Source: Methanoculleus marisnigri JR1
Lineage (GTDB): Archaea > Halobacteriota > Methanomicrobia > Methanomicrobiales > Methanoculleaceae
Assembly: GCF_000015825.1 (NCBI RefSeq)
Contig: NC_009051.1
Span: 1,234,695 to 1,298,694, forward strand
DNA: 64,000 nucleotides
Direction: 5' to 3'
Below are positions 25,148-32,499 of the stretch, in pieces (the first letter of the stretch is position 1; each line of letters begins with the position of its first letter). The position numbers and the translations under genes are program-made. The notes beneath the pieces are model-generated. The model did not search any database, was not told where the DNA came from, and worked only from the letters and a program-made list of their open reading frames with translations.

Positions 25148-25435
25148 ATGGCGTCCCTTGCATACTCCATCAACCAGATATTCTGGCTCCCTGTCCTTGT
25201 CATCCTCGGCCTGCTTCTGACGCGCATCGTCTTCATCGATGGTGGGGAGCGCCACATCACCTTCGCACGATCGGCCATCTTCTACCTCGGAGCAACTGGG
25301 ATCGTCCTTCTGCGCTACCTGGTACTGGGGTACCCCGTTCTCCCCCTCCTCCAGGCAATCGCGCTTGTTGGTATCGTTGCTTTTCCCATCCTCTATATCT
25401 GGGAACGACGGCGCGCACCGGAGGGAGCGGATTGA
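25148..25435 (+). CDS. Small three-helix membrane protein
   Basis: This is a 95-aa hydrophobic protein with three predicted membrane helices (about 10-27 IFWLPVLVILGLLLTRIVF, 40-60 AIFYLGATGIVLLRYLVLGY and 63-84 VLPLLQAIALVGIVAFPILYI). It ends with a basic, charged tail. I recognise no family. AGGAGG seven bases before the ATG is unambiguous but lies within a hairpin. It is followed 66 bases later by the interrupted CcdA-like gene, with which it may be transcribed. Confidence 0.65.
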   Translation: MASLAYSINQIFWLPVLVILGLLLTRIVFIDGGERHITFARSAIFYLGATGIVLLRYLVLGYPVLPLLQAIALVGIVAFPILYIWERRRAPEGAD

Positions 25436-25501
25436 TGGCTGATGGATGACCAGCAGAGTGATCGATGTGTTCTGCGCACCCCTGTGAGAGGTAGAGGGCT
25501 C

Positions 25502-26506
25502 ATGACCGTAAAGGCAGTGCAGGTACTGGCCGCTCTGCTCATCGCATGCACTCTGTGCATTCCTGCAGTCGCGGCCTCAACGATCCCCCTCGAATACTAA
25601 CACATGGACCGGTGCCCGGACTGCAAACTGACTGATCCGCTGATTGCGGACCTGGAAAGCACCTACGACGGCGCCCTCACGATCGAATGGATCGACGTCG
25701 AGACTGTGGACAGTTGGGAGCGATGGAACGCGTACGCATTTCTCGAAGTCCCGGCCGTAGTCGTGAACGGCACCGTCACAATTCCCAAAGAGGAGATCAC
25801 CGACGAGAACCTCAGGGCGGCGATCGAGCAGTCCCTTGCCGGTGCTGAGCCGCAGGAGAACTCGCCGCCGATTAACTGGAATATCCCGTTTGCATTCTCC
25901 CTGGGCCTTTTCTCCGGGTTCTCACCCTGCCTGATGGCAATACTCGGATTCATACTGGTGTACGTCACCGGGTCGGGCAAAGGGCTGAGAAGCAGTCTCC
26001 TGAACTCTGTAATATTCGGTCTGGGGCTGGTAGCCGCGTATATCGTCCTGGGGTGCTGCTTCCTGCTGGCAGGGATGTCCCTTGGTGGTTTCGGTCCGTA
26101 CCTCGCCGTCGCGGCAGGACTGATCACGATACTCACCGGGGTGAACCTGCTTGGGTTGATAAAACTCCCGATCTCCGCGGACGACTACGTTAAGTCATCC
26201 ATACGGAAGCATGCAACCACGCTTGCCGGGTTGTTCATTCTGGGCATGATATTTTCAATCGTCAAGGCCCCGTGCGCCGCACCGATGCTCCTCGTCCTGC
26301 TGAGCAGAATCCTGATCGACGGCACCGTACAGGATTTATCGCTCCTGCTGGTCTTCGGAGCCGGGGTGCTCACGCCGTTTCTCGGCGTCGGAGTCCTCGG
26401 TGGATACGCCTCATCAAGCAGGATACGGGAGTACAGGGACGTTATTCGAGCGGGAAGCGGGATCCTGTTGATAGGATTCGGGGTCTGGCTCATCTTCTGG
26501 GGGTAA
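25502..26506 (+). pseudogene. CcdA/DsbD-like thiol-disulfide transporter with in-frame stop at codon 33
   Basis: ATG 25502 starts a clear signal peptide (VQVLAALLIACTLCIPAVAA) and STIPLEY, followed by TAA at 25,598-25,600. The same frame then continues HMDRCPDCKLTDP, a thioredoxin-type CxxC. It goes on through a thioredoxin-like domain (VPAVVVNGTVTIPKEEI) into a six-helix CcdA-like domain with its two key cysteines (GFSPCLMAIL and VKAPCAAPMLL). The gene would normally reduce periplasmic-side disulfides by passing electrons across the membrane. One base change (TAC or TAT to TAA) explains the break. Internal initiation at ATG 25604 would give 300 aa without an export signal for the thioredoxin part. 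It is either a recent pseudogene or a sequencing error. Confidence 0.75.
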
Positions 26507-26646
26507 ACACTGCTGGATCAGCAGATACCCATCCTCCGGATCGACTGGCGTACCTTGCACGATCTTCCTTGCCGCGAGAATATCCGTTACCCTGCACCTG
26601 CATCCTTCAGGATGAGACCGAATGCCTCATTTTTGCAAGCAGTCGA

Positions 26647-26925
26647 TGGACGTGTAAAGAAAAAGGACAGAAAACATAAATGCCCAGACGTCTAGGCTAG
26701 AGTGCGGAGGCTCAAAACAGCGTTCGCAAAATCGCGGAGGCTCAAAACAGCGTTCGCAAAATCGCGGAGGCTCAAAACAGCGTTCGCAAAACCGCGGAGG
26801 CTCACCCTATCCGTCCAAGACCGGATGAGCTCCCCACTGCCCGAAGGTAAAGGGAACGTACGCGTTCTGCTTACTTAAGGTTGTGCCTCTTTTGCCTCCG
26901 GGAAAAGAAGCTGGAGGAAAAACAA
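26647..26925 (+). promoter_or_regulatory. Conserved promoter plus structured leader, copy 3
   Basis: GACGTGTAAAGAAAAAGGAC (26,648 onward) matches the regional promoter motif, with AACATAAATG behind it as the TATA-like part. The leader replaces the CxxC peptide block by 30-base tandem repeats. It then rejoins copy 2 from ACCGGATGA and from AAAGGGAACGTACGC to the start codon. The Shine-Dalgarno hairpin is kept with changes: CCTCCGG (26,895-26,901) pairs with CTGGAGG (26,911-26,917). The stretch 26,507-26,646 shows no gene. Confidence 0.55.
26704..26803 (+). repeat. 30-base tandem repeat, three copies plus partial
   Basis: The unit GCGGAGGCTCAAAACAGCGT followed by TCGCAAAATC starts at 26,704, 26,734 and 26,764, with a partial fourth unit at 26,794. 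In the frame opened by GTG 26,702 each unit encodes SRRLKTAFAK, and the frame stays open to TAA 26,876-26,878 (58 codons). The unit aligns with GGATGCTTCAGAGCGGCGTC and the following CAAAA of leaders 1 and 2. So the array amplifies the segment that encodes the start of their leader peptide. Confidence 0.7.
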
Positions 26926-27102
26926 ATGAATGGAAACATTGGAATGCGGGCACTCTCCGCGCTCCTGGCAATGCTGCTGGTGAGCGCGGGTGTTGTGCCG
27001 GTAATGGCTTGCAACCCCCTTGAACCAGGAGCCTGCACCGGTTACTCGTTTACCGAGAGCAGTGGTGTTGTGGATGACTCCAAGGGGGCAGGGTTATGCT
27101 GA
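26926..27102 (+). CDS. Short exported peptide (58 aa), possibly truncated
   Basis: GGAGG nine bases upstream marks ATG 26926. The product has a typical signal peptide (MRALSALLAMLLVSAGVVPVMA) and a mature part of about 30 residues with three cysteines (CNPLEPGACTGYSFTESSGV ... GAGLC). It stops just inside the next gene (7-base overlap). It may be a genuine small secreted peptide. Alternatively it is the N-terminal scrap of a larger exported protein whose remainder is lost, for example the transglutaminase gene 320 bases downstream, which lacks a signal peptide. I cannot tell which. Confidence 0.5.
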   Translation: MNGNIGMRALSALLAMLLVSAGVVPVMACNPLEPGACTGYSFTESSGVVDDSKGAGLC

Positions 27103-27404
27103 GATCACTCAAACTATTTTTTAGTTTTCTGGCCCTTTTTATAGTCGCTACAGTTATCCGGTTCGGCGCTCTGATCTGGTATCCGGAATACATAGATCCG
27201 GCACACCTGTTATCATCGATATTGCTTGGACTGGCCGTAATTCCCATAGTTCTCATAGTCCTGCTCTCACGTTCCTTCACCGCCAAATTTACTGCTGCAA
27301 ATCTCAGCCCTCGCGCTACACGTTTGCTCGCGATCATGGCCTCTGCTTTATTTGCTGTTATGACGTTCCTGGGGATTTACTATGGAAATCCGCCGCCGTT
27401 GTGA
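27096..27404 (+). CDS. Small membrane protein of unknown function
   Basis: This is a 102-aa protein with three hydrophobic helices (about 6-28 LKLFFSFLALFIVATVIRFGAL, 38-57 LLSSILLGLAVIPIVLIVLL and 78-96 LLAIMASALFAVMTFLGIYYG). No family is recognised. GGGGGCAGGG lies just before the ATG. It overlaps the preceding short peptide gene by 7 bases and the next frame follows closely, suggesting one transcript under leader 3. Confidence 0.55.
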   Translation: MLRSLKLFFSFLALFIVATVIRFGALIWYPEYIDPAHLLSSILLGLAVIPIVLIVLLSRSFTAKFTAANLSPRATRLLAIMASALFAVMTFLGIYYGNPPPL

Positions 27405-27420
27405 TGGCGAAGGAGCCACT

Positions 27421-27837
27421 ATGTTAAAAAAAGGGATTAACATGATAGATCATCCATCCTCCATCGATGGGAAATATTTAGGAGTTTGTGACGAATATGG
27501 GACCCTGTATACCGCCTTCGCCCGGGCGCTGGGCATCCCGACGCGGTTCCTGTCGTTCACCATGGAAGAAGTTGCTACCGGCAATGTATCGGGGCATGCC
27601 ACTGCGGAGTCGTGGAATGGAAATGTCTGGATACACTCGGATCCGACATGGAATGTATTTGACAATCCACAGGTTTACAGGACGGCAGGAAATGATCACA
27701 TCAACATTACGGTCTACGGTGACGCCGACGACTCCTATTACACACAGGATCCAAACGACCCGACCGGCGACGGCATTCTCAGGTACGAAGATTTCAGAAC
27801 ACAGATCTTCCTCGGTGAGGTTCCGAGGTACAATTAA
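27421..27837 (+). CDS. Transglutaminase-like domain protein, apparently N-terminally short
   Basis: This is a 138-aa protein containing the transglutaminase/protease core triad: Cys in YLGVCDEYGTLYTAFARALGIPTRFL, His in SGHATAESWNGNVW and Asp in IHSDPTWNVFDNP. Archaeal members are usually exported and have an extra N-terminal helix and signal peptide. Here only about 26 residues precede the Cys and there is no export signal. GGAG six bases before ATG 27421 gives a plausible local start. It could be a cytoplasmic variant, or a fragment separated from its signal peptide (compare 26,926-27,102). Whether it acts as a protease or cross-linking enzyme is unknown. Confidence 0.65.
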   Translation: MLKKGINMIDHPSSIDGKYLGVCDEYGTLYTAFARALGIPTRFLSFTMEEVATGNVSGHATAESWNGNVWIHSDPTWNVFDNPQVYRTAGNDHINITVYGDADDSYYTQDPNDPTGDGILRYEDFRTQIFLGEVPRYN

Positions 27838-27845
27838 CCCTTTTT

Positions 27846-28706
27846 ATGACGAGAAGTCTCACCCTCCTGGCGTTCGGGCTCATCCTTGCGGTGCTCGTCG
27901 GCAGTATCCCTGCAAGTGCGGTAGTGACGCCCCTCCCCGGGCAGGGGAACCAGACCCATATCCTTTATGGGGTCCACCCAAATGCGAAGACCAACGAGAC
28001 GATCACCGCATTCATCGCTGAACATGGGGAGATCTGGTGGCATGAGAGCACGTACAACCACACGCATGAGTACGTGTACATCGTGCCGGCGAACGCCTGC
28101 GAAGAACAGCTCGTCTATTTAAACAAGATTAGAGCCGATGAACACGGCGGCGAACAGTCCATCGGGCAAATCTGGATTATCGGCTGCGATGAGGCGCTGC
28201 CCCTGGCCGCGGAACTCACCTTCCCGAAGATTTTTGCGAAGTACCCGGCGCTCAGCAACGACGGCGGGGTGCGGTCGTACGTCGAGAATCAATCCCCCAA
28301 CCGCTATGAGGAGATCACGTCCAAACCTTCTCGGGCGCAGGTCTACTTCATCAACGATACCGGCGTGTTCACGGAGTACATCGTCGACCTCTCGGGAGGA
28401 GAGATCGTCTCCACCACCTACATCTCGGAAGAGAACCTCACGGTCGGGAGAGCCGAAGCGGAGGCGCAGGCCATCTCCGGGCAGTCTCCGGGCGCCTGCG
28501 TCGAGAACGTCGTGCTGAAAGTCTACGACAGCGACCGGATAGTCTGGGAGATCACCGTTCGGGCCGGTCGGGAGACGGACATCGTGCAGGTTCCCTCGGA
28601 CCTGGCGCCCGGGCAGTCGCTCCGGACGACGACGCCGGGGTTCGAAACGATCCTCGCGGCTTTTGGCGTAGGGATGAGTTTCGTCCTGTACCGGAAGCGG
28701 AGATAG
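27846..28706 (+). CDS. Exported PGF-CTERM-type surface protein
   Basis: This is a 286-aa protein. A signal peptide (LTLLAFGLILAVLVGSIPASA) is followed by an extracellular domain with several N-x-S/T sequons (QTHILY, NETITAF, NHTHEY, NDTGVF, NLTVGR). The C-terminus reads TPGFETILAAFGVGMSFVLY, then RKRR: a PGF tripeptide, a hydrophobic helix and a basic tail. This is the layout of archaeosortase A substrates, which are cleaved and lipid-anchored to the surface. The domain itself is unrecognised, although the stretch VGRAEAEAQAISGQSPG resembles PepSY-like helices. It begins 8 bases after the transglutaminase stop and ends the exported-protein region. Confidence 0.7.
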   Translation: MTRSLTLLAFGLILAVLVGSIPASAVVTPLPGQGNQTHILYGVHPNAKTNETITAFIAEHGEIWWHESTYNHTHEYVYIVPANACEEQLVYLNKIRADEHGGEQSIGQIWIIGCDEALPLAAELTFPKIFAKYPALSNDGGVRSYVENQSPNRYEEITSKPSRAQVYFINDTGVFTEYIVDLSGGEIVSTTYISEENLTVGRAEAEAQAISGQSPGACVENVVLKVYDSDRIVWEITVRAGRETDIVQVPSDLAPGQSLRTTTPGFETILAAFGVGMSFVLYRKRR

Positions 28707-28875
28707 GGTCGGGGCGGCGGATACGCCCTTTGCAAACGCTCCTGTCCGGCATGCGCGCCTGCCCATCCGGGCATGAGGGGGCATCCCGCTCGAACTCCGC
28801 TTTGGTGAAACATCGCCCCTCCAGGCGGCACACCTGAAGAACGGGTTGGACCCGGCCTTGTCCCCGGGCCGATCC

Positions 28876-28885
28876 AAAAAAAAAA
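28876..28885 (-). terminator. T-run terminator of the gltA operon
   Basis: A run of ten A on the plus strand gives a U-tract immediately after the gltA stop on the minus strand. Such U-tracts are the usual intrinsic terminator in archaea. Confidence 0.5.
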
Positions 28886-28886
28886 G

Positions 28887-30230
28887 TTACTCTCCCTTCA
28901 GCATCGCGTCGATCGCCGCGGCCGCCTTCTTCGCCGAGCCCATCGCCTCGATCACCGTCGCTGCGCCGGTGGCGATGTCCCCGCCGGCGTAGACGTGGGG
29001 GATGGACGTCCGGCCGTTCTCGTCGACGACAACGTTGCCCTTCCGCCCGCGCTCGAGCCCCGGGATCAGGGAGACGAGGAGCGGGTTCGGGCTCGTGCCG
29101 ATCGCCTGGACGACCATGTCCACGTCGAGGGTGAACTCGCTCCCCTCGATCGGCTTCGGCGACCGGCGGCCGCTTGCATCGATGCCGCAGAGCGACATCT
29201 TCACGCACTCGATCCCCGCGACGCACTGCTCGCCGAGGATCCGGGTCGGGTTCGTGCAGGTGTAAAACTCGATCCCCTCCTCCTGTGCGTGCAGAACCTC
29301 GGCCCTCCGTGCCGGCATCTCCTCCTCGCCGCGCCGGTAGACGAGCGAGACCTTCGCCCCCAGGCGGCGTGCCACCCGGGCGGAGTCCATCGCGACGTTT
29401 CCGCCGCCGATCACCGCGACGCGGGCTCCGTGCATGACCGGCGTGTCGAACTCGGGGAACGCCTCGGCGTGCATCAGGTTCACCCTTGTGAGGAACTCGT
29501 TTGCCGAGTAGACACCGCTCAAGTTCTCGCCGGGGATGCACATGAACGCGGGGAGCCCCGCCCCGGTCGCGAGGAAGACCGCATCGTAAGCGAGGAGCTC
29601 GTCGACGCTGACGCTCCGGCCCACGAGGTGGTTCTTCTTCAGCCGGGCGCCGAGGGCGAGAACCTGGTCGATCTCTGCCCTGACGACGTCTTTCGGGAGC
29701 CGGAATGCGGGGATGCCGTAGGTCAGGACGCCGCCGGCCTCGTGGAGCGATTCATAGATCGTGACGGCGTGGCCGGCACGGGCGAGCTCGGCCGCAGCCG
29801 TCAGCCCTGCGGGACCGGAGCCCACGATCGCCACCCGCTTCCCGGTCGGCTTCGCCACGTCGGGGAGGGTGGGGTCGTTCTCCCGCTCCCGGTCGGCCAC
29901 GAACCGCTCGAGCGCGCCGATCCGGATAGGGGTCTCCTTGTTGCCGAGGATGCAGACGCCCTCGCACTGGGTCTCCTGCGGGCAGACACGCCCGCAGATG
30001 GCCGGGAGCATGTTCTGCTCCTTGAGCGCCCGTGCGGCCGCGGGGAAGTTCCCCTCCGCGACATGCCCGATGAACGCAGGGATGTCGATGTTGACCGGAC
30101 AGCCCGTTACGCAGAAGGGTTTCTTGCACTGCAGGCACCGCTCCGCCTCGGCGACGGCTTCTTCGGCGGAGAGGCCGCAGTCGACCTCCCCAAAGTCCTT
30201 GATCCGGACGTCGGCCGGCCGGTCACTCAT
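28887..30230 (-). CDS. gltA: GltA/NfnB/SudA-type flavin oxidoreductase
   Basis: This is a 447-aa NAD(P)-dependent flavoprotein of the glutamate synthase small-subunit family. The N-terminal Fe-S domain has ERCLQCKKPFCVTGCPVNIDIP and CGRVCPQETQCEGVC. Two Rossmann motifs follow (VAIVGSGPAGLTAAAELARAG near residue 133 and VAVIGGGNVAMDSARVARRLGA near 272), then YAGGDIATGAATVIEAMGSAKKAA. Paired with the SudB-like gene upstream (8-base overlap), it matches NADH-dependent ferredoxin:NADP oxidoreductase or sulfide dehydrogenase pairs. No glutamate synthase large subunit is adjacent, so an electron-transfer role is more likely than glutamate synthesis alone. Confidence 0.87.
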   Translation of the reverse strand: MSDRPADVRIKDFGEVDCGLSAEEAVAEAERCLQCKKPFCVTGCPVNIDIPAFIGHVAEGNFPAAARALKEQNMLPAICGRVCPQETQCEGVCILGNKETPIRIGALERFVADRERENDPTLPDVAKPTGKRVAIVGSGPAGLTAAAELARAGHAVTIYESLHEAGGVLTYGIPAFRLPKDVVRAEIDQVLALGARLKKNHLVGRSVSVDELLAYDAVFLATGAGLPAFMCIPGENLSGVYSANEFLTRVNLMHAEAFPEFDTPVMHGARVAVIGGGNVAMDSARVARRLGAKVSLVYRRGEEEMPARRAEVLHAQEEGIEFYTCTNPTRILGEQCVAGIECVKMSLCGIDASGRRSPKPIEGSEFTLDVDMVVQAIGTSPNPLLVSLIPGLERGRKGNVVVDENGRTSIPHVYAGGDIATGAATVIEAMGSAKKAAAAIDAMLKGE

Positions 30231-31074
30231 GGTGGTGGCCTCCCTCGCCGCACCGGCACCGGTGCTCCGCGAACCTCTCGAGCGACTCCTTCTCCTGCGT
30301 GGTGTAGATCCGCTGCCGCTGCATCAGTTCGGCAAAATCGACCTGGTGGGCGTCGAACTCGGGGCCGTCGACGCAGGCGAACTTCGTCTCTCCTGCGACG
30401 GTCACCCGGCAGGAGCCGCACATCCCCGTCCCGTCGACCATGATCGGGTTGAGGCTGACGTAGGTCTTCACGCCGTAGGGCACCGTCGCGCCGGAGGTGA
30501 CCTTCATCATGATCGCGGGGCCGATGATCCAGACCCGGTCGATCTTCCGCTCCTCGAGCAGTTTTTTCAGGACGTCGGCTGCAAACCCGTGGACGCCCTT
30601 GCTCCCGTCGTCGGTCGTGATGTAGAACTCGTCGCAGATCTCCTCCATCTCGTCCTCCAGGATGAGGAGATCGGCGTTCCTCGCCCCGATGATGCCGATG
30701 ACGTGGTTGCCCGCCTCTTTCAGCTCCTTTGCGATGAGGGGGGTGCTCGCGATCCCGACACCGCCGCCGATGACGCAGCAGGTGCCGTAGTTCTCGATCT
30801 CGCTCGGTTTGCCGAGCGGCCCCACGACATCGCTGATGCTGTCGCCCGCGCCGAGGGTCGCAAGCTCCTCGGTCGTCTTGCCGACGGTCATGAAGATCAC
30901 CCGGACGGTGTCCCCCCTGACCGCAGAGATGGTGAGCGGTATCCGCTCGCCTTTCTCATGCAGGCGCAGGATAACAAACTGGCCCGCCCGTGCGTGCTCG
31001 GCCACCTGCGGCGCACGTATCCAGTATTCGTAAACCCGGTCGGCGAGTTTTGTCGCCAATTCTATCGTATACAA
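30223..31074 (-). CDS. Sulfide dehydrogenase/NfnA-like FAD and [2Fe-2S] subunit
   Basis: This is a 283-aa ferredoxin-NADP reductase-like protein. The FAD domain covers about 1-95 (GQFVILRLHEKGERIPLTIS), the NAD(P) domain is CVIGGGVGIASTPLIAKELKEAG, and a C-terminal [2Fe-2S] cluster segment is GTGMCGSCRVTVAGETKFACVDGPEFDAHQVDF. The tail is His-rich (CRCGEGGHHHE). It forms the partner of GltA. The TTG at 31074 is the likely start because GGAGTG sits at proper spacing. GTG at 31083 would overlap the ribosome-binding site. The long frame further upstream covers promoter sequence. Confidence 0.85.
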   Translation of the reverse strand: MYTIELATKLADRVYEYWIRAPQVAEHARAGQFVILRLHEKGERIPLTISAVRGDTVRVIFMTVGKTTEELATLGAGDSISDVVGPLGKPSEIENYGTCCVIGGGVGIASTPLIAKELKEAGNHVIGIIGARNADLLILEDEMEEICDEFYITTDDGSKGVHGFAADVLKKLLEERKIDRVWIIGPAIMMKVTSGATVPYGVKTYVSLNPIMVDGTGMCGSCRVTVAGETKFACVDGPEFDAHQVDFAELMQRQRIYTTQEKESLERFAEHRCRCGEGGHHHE

Positions 31075-31264
31075 CCGCTTCACTCCTGATGATGTTGGTC
31101 GTCGTAACGTCGAAATGCATCTAACGCTTCGTACATATTGTGGCTTCAGCCTCTTTACTGCAGCTCCTCTACCTTGAATTAGTACCCCGTGACCGGCCGG
31201 AGCGAAGACGGATACAGAGTTAAAAACGCGAACGATTATCCGTTGATCCGTCACAGGAATTGGT

Positions 31265-31420
31265 ATGCGGAGCCAGGTAATCTGGGGTATTGCACTGACC
31301 GTCATCGGCGTGGTGCTCGCACTGCTAATTCCTATCTTCGGCATCCCGCTCGTCGTGATCGGCCTCGCGCTGATCATCTGGCGGGGGCGCGAGGAGACCA
31401 TCGAAGCAATCAAGGAGTGA
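31265..31420 (+). CDS. Small two-helix membrane protein (51 aa)
   Basis: ATG 31265 after AGGA starts a 51-residue frame. Two hydrophobic stretches (VIWGIALTVIGVVLALLIPIF and GIPLVVIGLALIIWRG) are separated by a short turn. A charged tail follows (REETIEAIKE). Such small membrane proteins are common in methanogens and have no assigned role. It ends three bases before the YbjQ gene, so the two are probably co-transcribed. Confidence 0.6.
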   Translation: MRSQVIWGIALTVIGVVLALLIPIFGIPLVVIGLALIIWRGREETIEAIKE

Positions 31421-31423
31421 ACA

Positions 31424-31747
31424 ATGATACTGACGACGACTGAAGAAGTGCCGGGCTACGCCGTAGGGGAAGTCCTCGGCGTGGTCTCCGGCAACACCGT
31501 ACGGGCGAAGAACGTAGGAAGGGATATCACTGCAGGGCTCAAGAGCCTTGTCGGCGGGGAACTCGAGGAGTATACCGCCATGCTCGCCGACGCCCGGACC
31601 GAGGCGTACAACCGGATGGCCAATGCCGCGCGCGATCTCGGCGCCGACGCGGTGGTGAACGTCCGGTTCGCGACATCCCAGACGATGGCGGCGGCGGCGG
31701 AACTTCTTGCCTACGGAACGGCAGTGAAGCTCGTTCCGAGGAAGTAA
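31424..31747 (+). CDS. YbjQ family (DUF74) protein
   Basis: This is a 107-aa protein of the YbjQ/DUF74 family, annotated elsewhere as a heavy-metal-binding domain and forming pentameric rings in crystal structures of relatives. Hallmarks are PGYAVGEVLGVVSGNTVRAKNVGRDITAGLKSLVGGELEEYT, AYNRMANAARDLGADAVVNVRFATS and ELLAYGTAVKL. The family length is exact. Biological function is unsettled. It follows the small membrane protein and is itself followed by a T-rich stretch (31,795-31,804) that fits a terminator. Confidence 0.85.
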   Translation: MILTTTEEVPGYAVGEVLGVVSGNTVRAKNVGRDITAGLKSLVGGELEEYTAMLADARTEAYNRMANAARDLGADAVVNVRFATSQTMAAAAELLAYGTAVKLVPRK

Positions 31748-31794
31748 GGGATTTTCGGGGTTTTTGGGGTTTTCGGGGCAGGGGATCCTGTCGT

Positions 31795-31804
31795 TCTTTT
31801 TTTG
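31795..31804 (+). terminator. T-run after ybjQ-like gene
   Basis: The sequence TTCTTTTTTTGTTGG ends the short GGGGTTTT-rich stretch after the stop and fits an archaeal U-tract terminator. The following 700 bases to the arcS 3' end are taken up mainly by the repeat element at 31,902-32,370. Confidence 0.4.
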
Positions 31805-31901
31805 TTGGGATTGGCAGCACGGATTTGAGGCCGTGGGTATCGGGAACGTGTTTGACCTCTTGCTGGGGGTTAAAACTCTTGCTACTCACACATTTCCGTA
31901 A

Positions 31902-32370
31902 CACGGATTTCCATCGGCTTCGCACCTTCGGTGCTCTAGCTCCGGTTCTCCGAACCATCGCTTCTCGCCACGCACTGCCCCCGCCCCCCGGGGCGGGGTG
32001 CGATGGGCCATAGGGCCGGAGCATGGGCACCGAAGGTGCGGGGGAGGAGGCCGAAGGCCGGGCGGGGTGCGACGGACGGGACGTCCGGAGCATGGGCACC
32101 GAAGGTGCGGGGGAGGAGGCCGAAGGCCGGGCGGGGTGCGACGGACGGGACGTCCGGAGCTTGAGAAGACCGAAGGTCTTCGAGTGGGGGTACAGGTATA
32201 GCCTTCTGGGTAGAGACAGGGGAGGGGGCATGCCCCCTCGCACCTGTCGGTGCTCAAGCTCGCTACGCTCGCACTTCCCACCTGACGGTGGTCGAGCTCC
32301 GGTTCTACGAACCATCGCACTCCCCGTCAGCCCCACCCCCAATGGCGATATCCACCACGGTCCACTGTAC
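31902..32370. repeat. Dispersed palindromic mosaic element, copy 2 (largest)
   Basis: The type A end (CACGGATTTCCATCGG) is at the left and the type B end (minus strand GTACAGTGGACCGTGG) at the right. An extra palindrome-rich block (GCACCTTCGGTGC and CGGTTCTCCGAACC) splits the left end from TCGCCACGCACTGCCCCCGC. Internal modules shared with other copies include GGTAGAGACAGGGGAGGGGG, CACCTGACGGTGGTCGA, CGCACTCCCCGTCAGCCCCA and CCAATGGCGATATCC. It lies between the convergent ybjQ-like and arcS genes. Confidence 0.75.
32023..32160. repeat. 69-base tandem duplication inside copy 2
   Basis: A 69-base unit beginning ATGGGCACCGAAGGTGCGGG occurs twice back to back (32,023-32,091 and 32,092-32,160) with no visible difference. 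It contains the folds GCACCGAAGGTGC, GGCCGAAGGCC and GGACGGGACGTCC. The identity indicates a recent duplication. Confidence 0.8.
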
Positions 32371-32499
32371 CGGGATTTTTCCTCGCTCGCCAGTTTCAAC
32401 CCTTGAACGTCGCAGGCGCAAAAGACAATGGATCTCGATGATTCTAAATTTGAGCGCCACAAAACATGAGCCCAGGGGGAAGCGAATCCCCCGGCTCAT

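Noticed and set aside
25598-25600. Programmed readthrough or recoding of the TAA in the CcdA-like gene
   Set aside because: Methanogen recoding uses TAG (pyrrolysine) or TGA (selenocysteine with SECIS). TAA recoding is not known, so mutation, error or internal start is more likely.
26704-26803. 30-base repeats considered as a CRISPR array
   Set aside because: The units are directly abutting with no unique spacers, only three full copies exist, and no cas genes are in the window.
28887-31074. Reading gltA plus its neighbour as glutamate synthase
   Set aside because: There is no large GOGAT subunit nearby, and the partner is a SudB/NfnA-like reductase, so an electron-transfer pair is the better reading.
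32023-32406. Open frames inside the repeat elements, including one encoding two 23-residue repeats
   Set aside because: The frames are open only because the DNA is GC-rich and tandemly duplicated. They have no ribosome-binding site or conserved start, and other copies of the element break the frame.
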